From a candidate division NC10 bacterium SPGG6 (GTDB lineage Bacteria > Methylomirabilota > Methylomirabilia > Methylomirabilales > CSP1-5): a DNA stretch of 26,184 bases. The notes beneath the pieces were generated by a model that saw only the letters and a list, made by a program, of their open reading frames with translations, did not search any database and was not told where the DNA came from. Shown here piece by piece: positions 7,140 through 14,240 of the stretch. A program made the position numbers and the translations under genes. The stretch covers positions 1-26,184 of the forward strand of contig LXTG01000112.1 in NCBI GenBank assembly GCA_001643535.1, read 5' to 3'. Position 1 is the stretch's first letter, and each line of letters begins with the position of its first letter.

Positions 7140-7849
7140 CGTCCCACCGCGAGCCGTTGTGCTAGGCCCAGAAACTCTAAAGTAAACAGATCCAATTGGG
7201 TCCCGATCCCGCGCATGCGGTTCACGAAATAGTTATAGGCGATGACGGCCGGTATGGCCGCAGCCAGCCCCGCGGCGGTCGCGATCAAGGCCTCGGCGAT
7301 TCCCGGGGCCACGGCCCCTAAATTGGCGGAACCCGCCGCCCCGATGCCGACGAAGGCATTAATGATGCCCCAGACCGTGCCAAAGAGGCCGATAAAGGGG
7401 GTCACACTTCCGGTCGTTGCGAGGAAGATATTATAGCGCTCCAACCGGGAGAGCTCTTTCAGGCTGGCATGCCTCAGCATCCGGCCGATCCCTTCCAGGA
7501 TCTCCCCGCTCCGTTCCGGCGGCCCGCTCGAAGGTGTCTGTCCGGGATTGCCGCCGGGGTGCGGGTTCCCCTTCATGTAATAACTGAGTTCCCGAAATCC
7601 TTCGCGAAAGAGGGCCGCCACTGGAGATGCGGGATACCGTTTAGCCTCCTCGTGCATTGCATTCAGATTCTTGGACGCGCGAAAGAGGTGGAGGAAATGG
7701 TCCGATTGCCGCTCAGCCCTCCCAAGAGTCCGAAACTTTAAGAAAATGACGGCCCAGGAGGCTATGGAAAAAAAAAGGAGAAGGAGAAGGACCCCCTTGG
7801 CCACCGGCCCGGCCTGAAGGACCAGATGTAACACACTGATGCTACTCAT
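7136..7849 (-). CDS. tolQ: TolQ/ExbB-family motor subunit
   Basis: This is the proton-channel subunit of the Tol motor and first gene of the operon. Its 237 residues contain three membrane segments at about 18-38, 141-163 and 184-205. The family core TTGSVTPFIGLFGTVWGIINAF and ALIATAAGLAAAIPAVIAYN is intact. A Gly/Pro-rich insertion (about 94-115) sits in the cytoplasmic loop. The N-terminus aligns with E. coli TolQ from its first residues (compare SIASWAVI), which supports the ATG at 7849. That ATG lies only 9 nt after the -10 box of a good sigma70-type promoter, so the mRNA may be nearly leaderless. ybgC, which precedes tolQ in many bacteria, is absent here. Confidence 0.94.
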   Translation of the reverse strand: MSSISVLHLVLQAGPVAKGVLLLLLFFSIASWAVIFLKFRTLGRAERQSDHFLHLFRASKNLNAMHEEAKRYPASPVAALFREGFRELSYYMKGNPHPGGNPGQTPSSGPPERSGEILEGIGRMLRHASLKELSRLERYNIFLATTGSVTPFIGLFGTVWGIINAFVGIGAAGSANLGAVAPGIAEALIATAAGLAAAIPAVIAYNYFVNRMRGIGTQLDLFTLEFLGLAQRLAVGR

Positions 7850-7858
7850 TTCGTGTCA

Positions 7859-7887
7859 TCTATAGCACGGTCCCCCGGAGGCGTCAA
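7859..7887 (-). promoter_or_regulatory. Strong sigma70-type promoter of the tol-pal operon
   Basis: On the minus strand TTGACG (7887-7882), a 17-nt spacer and TATAGA (7864-7859) lie directly before tolQ. Both hexamers match the consensus at five of six positions and spacing is ideal. Only 9 nt separate the -10 box from the tolQ ATG, so transcription should start within about 0-4 nt of the start codon. Confidence 0.75.
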
Positions 7888-8053
7888 GCGGTTGTGCCGG
7901 TGCATTCTGTCACTCCGCCGGGACCTGGCGAGCCTGCGAGACCTCCGCCGAGAAGGACGAAGACCTTCGGGTCGAGAGATTGTGAGACCGTCCTCAACCT
8001 CGAGGGTGGTCACACTTACTTGAAGCGGCCCGGGTCAGCTTCCTTGCCGCGCG

Positions 8054-8221
8054 TTAGGCCGCTTCCTCTTGTTTTGCGCGCACCGAAGGGCTTTCTCGCC
8101 CCGATGCCTCTTCCGGTTCGAGAAGAGGAGGTTCCCCAACTGTTCGGTGTTTAATGGTCGATTGGATGGTCCGGAGTTCCTTGTCCTCGAAGCCCCCTTC
8201 GTTTCCGAAGACTTTATGCAT
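8054..8221 (-). CDS. Possible small protein of unknown function (55 aa)
   Basis: A 55-codon reading frame begins at an ATG preceded by AAAGGAGGAGAG, one of the best ribosome binding sites in the window. The product starts MHKVFGNEGGF, is strongly charged and hydrophilic, has a Pro/Glu-rich C-terminal half and ends in two Ala. No domain, membrane helix or signal peptide is recognisable. It sits between the divergent tolQ and bshC genes. The bases 7888-8053 and 8222-8418 around it show no other gene. It could be a true small protein or a chance frame behind a remnant SD. Confidence 0.4.
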   Translation of the reverse strand: MHKVFGNEGGFEDKELRTIQSTIKHRTVGEPPLLEPEEASGRESPSVRAKQEEAA

Positions 8222-8418
8222 CTCTCCTCCTTTCATCAGATGAGAATGCCCTTTGAGGAGCTAAAAAAGCAACATTCGTGCCAGAGATGACGAGAGGTTT
8301 CGCCCCCATCTACAATAATTAGACACCTCCCGTTGGCAAAAGTTTCATCACGGAAGGGGATCCTCCCCGTTTCCTTGCGCTCGGCACCGGCCTCCAGCGG
8401 CTGAGACCTCCCCCTTCG

Positions 8419-8447
8419 TTGACAACCCCCCACCCCTTTGCTACCGT
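8419..8447 (+). promoter_or_regulatory. Possible promoter of bshC
   Basis: A perfect TTGACA (8419-8424) is followed after 17 nt by TACCGT (8442-8447), a weak -10 with three of six matches. A second AT-rich stretch (TAGATTAT, 8450-8457) is nearby but too far for standard spacing. The site lies about 50 nt before bshC. Confidence 0.45.
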
Positions 8448-8480
8448 CATAGATTATTTGTGCATACAACACGAGAGGAA

Positions 8481-8501
8481 ATGCAGCTGAGCGCGCCATG
8501 A
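8481..8501 (+). promoter_or_regulatory. Possible leader mini-ORF in front of bshC
   Basis: A six-codon frame, MQLSAP then TGA, starts at an ATG preceded by GAGAGGAA. Its stop overlaps the bshC start as ATGA at 8498-8501. The good SD belongs to this mini-ORF rather than to bshC, whose own ATG has no clear SD. This suggests translational coupling, with ribosomes re-initiating at bshC. Chance is not excluded. Confidence 0.35.
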
Positions 8502-10153
8502 TGCCCTTGCCGCGATTCGACACCGTAGACATCAGTTCCCTCCCGGGGGTCAATCCCGTTTTTCGCGATTATGTGAAGGGGGCGCCCACCCTGCGCGATT
8601 TCTATCGATGGGATCCTCGGGAGCCGCAGGACCGCCTTCTCAAGCTCTTGACCCAACGAAGCTATGAACGAAACCATCTGGCGGCTATCCTGACCGACCA
8701 GAATCGGGCATGGGGAGCGGGTGAAGCACTCCTCGCGAGCATCGAACGCCTGCGCGACCCCCAGGCGGTAACGGTGGTGACTAGTCAGCAGGTGGGGCTC
8801 TTCGGAGGCCCTCTCTATACCCTTTACAAGGCTCTAACCGCAGTCGCGTTGGCCCGCCAGGTGGAGTCAGAGTGGCAGCTCCCTTGCCTTCCACTCTTCT
8901 GGATGGCCTCCGAGGACACCGATTTCGCCGAGATCGACCACCTTTTTATGCCCGACCACCAAGACCAGGTGACGCCCCTCCGCTACACGCCGAACGAAGG
9001 GTTCGGGATCGACCTCCCGGCAACTCACGCGCTCACCCTAAAGATCGGTGACACCCTCGCCACCTTCGAGGAGGCGGTGGGCCCAGGTCAGCTTCAAGAG
9101 AGAGTTTTCACGCTCCTCCGGAACTGTTATACGCCCGGGGCAAACCTGGTCTCCGCCTTTGGCCGACTGTTCAACTCCCTCCTCGGGGATCGAGGTCTGA
9201 TCCTGGTGGATCCTGCCGACCCCCGCCTCAAGGCCTTAGCTCGCCCCCTCTTCCTGCAAGAGGTCACCACGGCCCCCGCCTCGGCACGGCTCATTCAGAC
9301 CGCGTGGGAGAAGCTCCGGGGTCTCGGATACCGCCCTCAAGTTCGCCTGCGGGGAGAAGGCCCGAACCTGTTTTACCTGCACGAGGGGCGGCAGCCCCTC
9401 AAAGAGGGGGGGGATTCCGGCCTGCTCCGTGCAGGCACCCGGAGATGGGCAGACCGAGAAGAGCTTCGACATCTCGTGGAGGAGGCGCCGGAACGGTTCA
9501 GCCCCAATGTTGTCCTCCGCCCCCTGATGGAAAGCTTCCTCTTCCCCACGGTCGCCCACGTGGGCGGACCGCACGAAATCGCCTACTACGCCCAGCTCCG
9601 GGAGGTCTTCGACTATTTCAACGTCCCGATGCCTTTCCTCATTCCCCGGGCGACGCTCACCCTCGTGGAGGGGCGGATCGAGAGACTACTCAAGAAACAC
9701 CACCTGACCCTCCCGGCCCTCCAGCAAGATCCCGAAAAGGTAGTGGGCCAGGTCCTACGCCGCTCCCTCCCCAAGACCTTTGTGGCCAAGCGAGAGAGGA
9801 TCCTGCGGGCGGTCCTCAAGAATTTTCAGGAGCTCAAGGCGTTGGTCTCAACCCTTGACCCCACGCTGACTCCACGGGTGGGTGGGGTGGAGGGATTGGT
9901 GAAGAAACAGATCGAAGAGGTGGATCGACTTCTCCTCCGGTCCTTCAAACGGCGCAATCACGAGGTCCGAACCCAGGTTCTTCGGATCCTGGCTCATCTG
10001 GTCCCCAGGGGAGAACTGCAGGAACGAGTGTACGGCTTCGTCCCCTACCTCTGCCGGCACGACCTCGCCCTCATCGACCTGATCGCTGCCGCCATTGACG
10101 GGCCGGGATGGGAGCACCGGCTCCTCTATTTAGGCGCCTCGCGGGGCGCCTAG
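8498..10153 (+). CDS. bshC: Bacillithiol biosynthesis cysteine-adding enzyme BshC
   Basis: BshC is the last enzyme of bacillithiol synthesis, proposed to join cysteine to glucosaminyl-malate. The 551-residue length fits the family. Signatures include VTSQQVGLFGGPLYTLYKALTAV (about 89-111) and PLFWMASEDTDFAEIDHL in the N-terminal nucleotide-binding-like core. Further marks are RPLMESFLFPTVAHVGGPHEIAYYAQL, the following PMPFLIPRATLT, and a long helical C-terminal part with a coiled coil (about 400-500) ending in HDLALIDLIAAA. The downstream neighbour is bshA, which supports the call. Start at the first of two adjacent ATGs; a mini-ORF with the stronger SD overlaps it. Confidence 0.93.
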   Translation: MMPLPRFDTVDISSLPGVNPVFRDYVKGAPTLRDFYRWDPREPQDRLLKLLTQRSYERNHLAAILTDQNRAWGAGEALLASIERLRDPQAVTVVTSQQVGLFGGPLYTLYKALTAVALARQVESEWQLPCLPLFWMASEDTDFAEIDHLFMPDHQDQVTPLRYTPNEGFGIDLPATHALTLKIGDTLATFEEAVGPGQLQERVFTLLRNCYTPGANLVSAFGRLFNSLLGDRGLILVDPADPRLKALARPLFLQEVTTAPASARLIQTAWEKLRGLGYRPQVRLRGEGPNLFYLHEGRQPLKEGGDSGLLRAGTRRWADREELRHLVEEAPERFSPNVVLRPLMESFLFPTVAHVGGPHEIAYYAQLREVFDYFNVPMPFLIPRATLTLVEGRIERLLKKHHLTLPALQQDPEKVVGQVLRRSLPKTFVAKRERILRAVLKNFQELKALVSTLDPTLTPRVGGVEGLVKKQIEEVDRLLLRSFKRRNHEVRTQVLRILAHLVPRGELQERVYGFVPYLCRHDLALIDLIAAAIDGPGWEHRLLYLGASRGA

Positions 10154-10270
10154 TTCACGGTTCATAGTTCATGGTTCATGGAAAAAAGCTCATAATGCAT
10201 ATTTCAGCGTTGAGGATGCGGCAATCAACGTTCTTGCTTTACCATGAACCCTGAACCATGAACGCTGAAC
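10154..10270. repeat. Inverted pair of short ATGAACC heptamer arrays between bshC and bshA
   Basis: The left arm (10154-10181) consists of four diverged GGTTCAT-type heptamers. The right arm (10242-10270) has the complementary ATGAACC-type units. Arms match at 24 of 28 positions when inverted, with an AT-richer 60-nt centre. The left arm starts on the base after the bshC stop and the right arm ends 7 nt before the bshA ATG. It could fold as a long hairpin in the bshC-bshA transcript. No transposase or T-run is present, so it is either an intergenic mosaic repeat or a regulatory hairpin. Confidence 0.75.
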
Positions 10271-10277
10271 AACTATT

Positions 10278-11393
10278 ATGAAGATTGGCATCACCTGCTA
10301 TCCGACCTATGGGGGAAGCGGCGCCATCGCCGCGGAGCTGGGGATCCAGCTCAGTCAACGGGGGCACCAGGTCCACTTTATAAGCTACGCCCTCCCCTTT
10401 CGCCTCCCCACCTTCCGGCAAGACCTCTACTTTCATCAGGTGGAGACGATGTCCTATCCTCTCTTCGAGCACACTCCCTATACCATTCCCCTGGCGGCCA
10501 AGATGGCGGATGTGACGCAGGCAGAAGGGTTGGACGTGCTGCACGTCCACTATGCCATCCCTCACGCCGTGTCGGCCTTCTTGGCCCGCGAGGCGGTGGA
10601 AGGCCAGGTGAAGGTCCTGACCACGCTTCATGGGACCGATATTACTTTGGTAGGGACCGATCCCTCCCTCCGGTCGATCACGCGCCTCGCCATAAACATG
10701 AGTGACCAGGTCACCGCCGTCTCATCCTACCTGGAACAGAGGACCCGAGAGACCTTCCATCCTAACCGCCCCATTCGGGTCATCCCGAACTTCGTGGATA
10801 GCGCCAGGTTCCGCCCGGGTCAAGAGGAGGCCCGTCACGGTTTCGCCCGGCCGGGAGAGCGGATCCTGCTGCACCTCAGCAATTTCCGCCCCGTCAAGCG
10901 AGTCACCGACGTGATCCGGATCTTCGCCAAGGTACGGCAGGAGGTACCAGCGAAACTCCTGATGGTGGGGGACGGGGTCGAACGTCCCACGGCCCAGTAC
11001 CTGGCCCGAGAGCTCAATATCGAGAAGCATGTTCTCTTCCTGAGCCGCCAAGACGATATCCCGGGCCTCATGAAGGTCGCCGACCTCTTCCTGCTTCCCA
11101 GTGAACAGGAGTCGTTTGGGTTGGCGGCGCTCGAGGCCATGAGCTGCGGGGTCCCGGTCATCGCGAGCCAGGTGGGGGGTCTTCCCGAGGTCATCGAGGA
11201 TGGGGTAAGCGGATTCCTGTATCCCGTGGGGGACGTGGAGGGGATGGCCGAGGGGGCTCTCCGCGTACTAATGAACGAGCCGTTCCACCGCCGGTTGGCG
11301 CAGGCGGCCCGCCAGCGGGTCCTTGACCACTTCGACGCCTCGCACATCGTTCCCCAGTACGAGGCTCTCTATCGGGACCTTCTCGAGTATTAG
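10278..11393 (+). CDS. bshA: N-acetyl-alpha-D-glucosaminyl L-malate synthase BshA
   Basis: BshA is a GT4 glycosyltransferase that transfers GlcNAc from UDP-GlcNAc to L-malate, the first step of bacillithiol synthesis. The 371-residue protein begins with the family signature MKIGITCYPTYGGSGAIAAELG (residues 1-22). It keeps HYAIPHAVSA and TTLHGTDITLVG in the malate-binding half, and NFRPVKR and the E-x7-E motif (Glu278 and Glu286 in ESFGLAALE) in the nucleotide-sugar half. It follows bshC in the same direction, separated by an inverted repeat. No SD is evident before the ATG, so the start rests on the N-terminal signature. The deacetylase gene bshB is not present. Confidence 0.95.
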   Translation: MKIGITCYPTYGGSGAIAAELGIQLSQRGHQVHFISYALPFRLPTFRQDLYFHQVETMSYPLFEHTPYTIPLAAKMADVTQAEGLDVLHVHYAIPHAVSAFLAREAVEGQVKVLTTLHGTDITLVGTDPSLRSITRLAINMSDQVTAVSSYLEQRTRETFHPNRPIRVIPNFVDSARFRPGQEEARHGFARPGERILLHLSNFRPVKRVTDVIRIFAKVRQEVPAKLLMVGDGVERPTAQYLARELNIEKHVLFLSRQDDIPGLMKVADLFLLPSEQESFGLAALEAMSCGVPVIASQVGGLPEVIEDGVSGFLYPVGDVEGMAEGALRVLMNEPFHRRLAQAARQRVLDHFDASHIVPQYEALYRDLLEY

Positions 11394-11512
11394 GGCGCAG
11401 CGCCGTGCTGGCCCAAGACGCCCAGCAGGCAGGGGCCATGCGGCTACACGATTCTTGACCGCCTGCGCTCTCAAGCACCCCACACAAACAACCCCATGAC
11501 GAGGAGGTCACC

Positions 11513-11926
11513 ATGGTCGGCCAGTCCCGGAGTAAGTATCAAAGCCTTGGCCTCAACCTCCTGCGCATCATGACCGGCTTTCTCTTCATACCGCATGGTG
11601 CGCAGAAGCTGTTCGGCCTGTTTGGTGGATTCGGGGGTCAATCAGGTGCTACGGCACCGCTCTTCTCGCTGCTAGGCCTTGCGGGATTCCTGGAGTTCTT
11701 CGGTGGGGTGGCCATCCTCCTCGGGCTCTTCACGCGGCCGGTGGCTTTCATCTTGTCGGGGCAGATGGCCGTGGCCTACTTCATGGCACATGCGCCTAAT
11801 GGATTTTGGCCGGTGCAGAATCGAGGCGAGCTAGTAGTCCTTTACGCCTTTGTGTTTCTCTTCCTGGCAGCAGCCGACGGGGGGGGGTTGAGTGTGGACG
11901 GGTTGCTCCGCAAGCAAAAGGGGTGA
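11513..11926 (+). CDS. DoxX-family membrane protein
   Basis: This is a 137-residue integral membrane protein with four hydrophobic segments (about 12-32, 48-70, 78-98, 106-124). DoxX-family features are LLRIMTGFLFIPHGAQKLFG near the N-terminus, followed by GFLEFFGGVAILLGLFTRPVA and YFMAHAP. DoxX relatives are quinone-associated or thiol-stress membrane proteins; the specific role here is unknown. GAGGAGG lies about 7 nt before the ATG and supports the start. It is downstream of bshA by 119 nt, which hold no clear gene or terminator, and converges with the radical SAM gene; only 15 nt separate their true ends. Confidence 0.88.
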   Translation: MVGQSRSKYQSLGLNLLRIMTGFLFIPHGAQKLFGLFGGFGGQSGATAPLFSLLGLAGFLEFFGGVAILLGLFTRPVAFILSGQMAVAYFMAHAPNGFWPVQNRGELVVLYAFVFLFLAAADGGGLSVDGLLRKQKG

Positions 11927-11941
11927 AAGGACAACCGCGGA

Positions 11942-13351
11942 TCAGAAAGGAGCAACCTGCTCCTCGGTGGGCTCGGCTCAGCAGTACCACGGTTCGGTGA
12001 GGTACGGGATTGTAGCGCGCGCCGGCGCCTGGGCCTTGGGTGGCAGAGGACGGACGGAGCCTTCTGACGCCTGCTCGGCCAGCAACCAGACGCGCGAAAA
12101 GATCTCGCGCCGACCCTCTCCACGAGCCGTGGCCGCCTGGACAAGTGCCTGAATGTCCGCCTGCAACTGGTCAACCCGGGGATCGGCGTGTCGCCAGGGA
12201 TAGACCAGGGCAGCCTCGTCAAAGGGCCTCACCATCTGCCGCACCTCGTTGAGCTCGAGCAAGCGCGAACCCGCAGGGATCAACAACCGAATCGCAAGCT
12301 GAATGGGGGCGACGTGGTCGATGAGACCGAGGTCTACCAAAAGTGACAGCAGATCCTGGTAGCCCTCGATCGAGATCCACGGGGTAAATGCGACGAAGGT
12401 CGGGTTCAGGGTCAGCCCCGCCTCGCGGCAGAGGCGGACGACTTCGATAAAATCCTCCCGGGTGTGGCCCTTGTCCAAGAGGGCAAGCACGCGGTTATCG
12501 ATGGACTCCACCGCAGTGGTGACAAAGAGACACCCGGTCTCTTTCAATGTCTTCAGGTGCACCGCGTGCTTCAGGAGATGCTCAATCTTCATGGTCACGT
12601 CATAGGTCAGTTGCGGGTGTTCCTCGTGCAGGGCCCGGACCAGTACCAGGGAATGACCGACCCCGTTGAAAAAGTCGGGATCGCCAAAGGTGATATGCTC
12701 CGCGCCGGCCGCGACCTGCTGTCTGATGTCTTCCAAGACCACGTCCCGCTGCACGATGCGGAATTGCCCCTGATAGACCGGGACCACCGGGCAGTGGCGA
12801 CACAGATATTTGCAGCCCCGACTCGCTTCTGTATATCCGACCGTTCGACTCTGCCCGTCTCCGAGTTCGACCCGTGCATACTTTGATAAGGCCGCGAGGC
12901 CACTCCGGTCCGGGACCAGAAATGTTTGTTTGGTCAACGAAACCAGGGGTTCAACCTGTGGAATCCCCTTCGTCGCCCCCGGCGCACTGCTGATCCGTTT
13001 GACGAGACTCACCAGCCCCCCTTCGAACTCCCCGCCAAGGACGGAATCTGCACCGAGCCTTCGCAGGAAGGGTTCATTCATCGAGGCGTAGAGGCCGTAA
13101 AAGCAGAGATGGGCATGCGGGTTGAGCGCTTTGACCCGCCCCACGACCCGTGCGGCGATGCGGGTCGCCGTGTGCATCGGCAGGTAAAAGGCCACGACTT
13201 CAGCAGCGCGGATCGCCTCCTCGTCGAGGCGATCCACGGCGAGGTCGAGGCAGGTCACCCCGGCCCCGGCCTGACGGAGCCAAGCAGCAGGGGAGGCCAG
13301 CCCAAAGGGCTGCCGCCCCAACTCATACGTGGAGATCAGCACGACCTGCAT
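11942..13351 (-). CDS. Radical SAM protein with CUAEP tail, probable selenoprotein
   Basis: Residues 1-130 form a B12-binding-like Rossmann domain without the DxHxxG cobalamin motif. Residues 170-400 form a radical SAM domain whose [4Fe-4S] cysteines are C180, C184 and C187 in ASRGCKYLCRHCP. GDPDFF, KIEHLL, ETGCLFVTTAVES and LNPTFVAFTPW follow the usual barrel order. The C-terminal part ends LTEPWYC and then TGA at 11980-11978. The frame continues as AEPTEEQVAPF and stops at TGA 11944-11942. Reading the first TGA as selenocysteine gives 469 residues with Sec458 in a Cys-Sec-Ala-Glu-Pro tail. I recall a family named 'CUAEP/CCAEP-tail radical SAM (seleno)protein' with this ending, but could not check it. 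A SECIS-like hairpin follows the TGA. The substrate is unknown. It lies 102 nt downstream of nfuA. A premature stop losing 12 residues is the alternative. Confidence 0.88.
11948..11964 (-). promoter_or_regulatory. SECIS-like stem-loop for selenocysteine insertion
   Basis: On the minus strand AGGAGC-AGGTT-GCTCCT forms a perfect 6-bp stem with a 5-nt loop containing GGU. It begins 13 nt after the in-frame TGA (11980-11978). Bacterial SECIS elements, such as that of E. coli fdhF, are a 17-nt upper stem-loop about 11 nt after the UGA with G and U in the loop. Size, position and loop sequence here agree with that. A terminator shared with doxX is unlikely because no T-run follows on either strand. 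Confidence 0.8.
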
Positions 13352-13392
13352 AAGAGACTTTTTCCGTGGGGCAGGACACTCGAAAGACAGCT

Positions 13393-13419
13393 CACCTCGA
13401 TAAGACGTACCCCGAGGTG
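13393..13419. other. Inverted repeat between nfuA and the radical SAM gene
   Basis: CACCTCG (13393-13399) and CGAGGTG (13413-13419) form a perfect 7-bp inverted repeat with a 13-nt loop in the 102-nt gap. No T-run follows. It could be an operator or leader hairpin of the radical SAM gene. Confidence 0.3.
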
Positions 13420-13453
13420 GTAGAGGGCCCTTTGTGAGGAGCTATCCTAGACC

Positions 13454-14047
13454 TTACCCGAAGGGGGATTGTCCACCCTTGGCGGGCTGGAAAAAGGGAT
13501 TGTTACCCGAAGCGTGGTCGGTCCTGTCGATGATCTGGCGGATCTCGGGGACCGCCTCCTTGATCATCACCTCGATCCCCTGCTTCAAGGTCACGTCAGC
13601 CATCCCGCACCCCTGGCAACCCCCGCCGAGGGCGATGTAGGCAATGTCATCCTTGACGTCAAGGAGCGAGACGTTCCCGCCATGCGCCGCCACGCCCGGG
13701 TTGATCTGGGTATCGATCACGTCCTGAACGGCCTGCGCCTTGGGGTTGGTCCATAGAGAGTTCGGGTTGTCGAACTTGAAGCCGCTTTCGTACACCCCGT
13801 CGACATAATCGATCGTCACGCCCTTGAGGTTCGGCGCGCTCTCGGGATCGACGACCACCCGTACGCCCCCGGCATCGATCACGGTGTCATCGGCCCCTCT
13901 CTCACTCTCTCCCACGAACTGGATGTCGTACTGGAAACCGCCGGGGCCGCGCCCCCTAATCGCGACACGCAGCGCGAGATCCTTCTGCTCTTCGGCCTCC
14001 ATAATCGCCCGGACCTTCTTGCTTGCCGCCTCCGTCAACGTAAGCAT
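13454..14047 (-). CDS. nfuA: NfuA-type Fe-S carrier (A-type-like plus NifU domains)
   Basis: NfuA carries a [4Fe-4S] cluster between two subunits and delivers it to target enzymes. The N-terminal half (about 1-95) resembles A-type carriers (LTEAASKKVRAIM, GGFQYDIQFV, DYVDGVYESGFKFDNPN) but lacks their cluster cysteines, as is typical for NfuA. The C-terminal NifU domain (about 105-185) has VAAHGGNVSLLDV and the CxxC at Cys144/Cys147 in GGGCQGCGMADVTLKQG. A short Pro/Gly-rich tail follows. I place the start at 14047 because AAGGAGG sits 6 nt upstream; an ATG at 14071 would put this SD inside the gene. The 197-residue length fits. The neighbouring radical SAM gene needs [4Fe-4S] clusters, so NfuA could supply it. 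Confidence 0.92.
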   Translation of the reverse strand: MLTLTEAASKKVRAIMEAEEQKDLALRVAIRGRGPGGFQYDIQFVGESERGADDTVIDAGGVRVVVDPESAPNLKGVTIDYVDGVYESGFKFDNPNSLWTNPKAQAVQDVIDTQINPGVAAHGGNVSLLDVKDDIAYIALGGGCQGCGMADVTLKQGIEVMIKEAVPEIRQIIDRTDHASGNNPFFQPAKGGQSPFG

Positions 14048-14184
14048 TGCTTCCTCCTTCATGGGGCTCATCGCCCTCGAGATTCACAAATTACTCCCCC
14101 AGGCACGGGGGGAGCCCAAGCCTCTAACATGCCTTCTTTCCCATCGTCTCCACCCTCCGAAACTCTCACCTCGTCGACGCTTTC

Positions 14185-14214
14185 ATTTTAGTCTCAAACG
14201 ACGGCACTTGTCAA
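14185..14214 (-). promoter_or_regulatory. Strong sigma70-type promoter of nfuA with a long leader
   Basis: On the minus strand TTGACA (14214-14209), an 18-nt spacer and TAAAAT (14190-14185) form a near-consensus promoter. Expected transcription start is near 14178, giving a leader of about 130 nt before the nfuA ATG. The leader contains a strong CTCCCCC/GGGGGAG hairpin near 14090-14115. The promoter lies just downstream of the ATP-grasp gene and can drive nfuA and perhaps the radical SAM gene. Confidence 0.75.
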
Positions 14215-14240
14215 CCCGAAGGTTTCGCGCCCGGAACCGC

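Noticed and set aside
11453..11488. TTGACC upstream of doxX as a promoter.
   Set aside because: At 16-18 nt spacing only CCCCAC-like bases are present, so there is no -10 box.
11948..11964. Hairpin between doxX and the radical SAM gene as a bidirectional terminator.
   Set aside because: No run of T follows on either strand, and it lies inside the extended coding frame at the distance expected for a SECIS.
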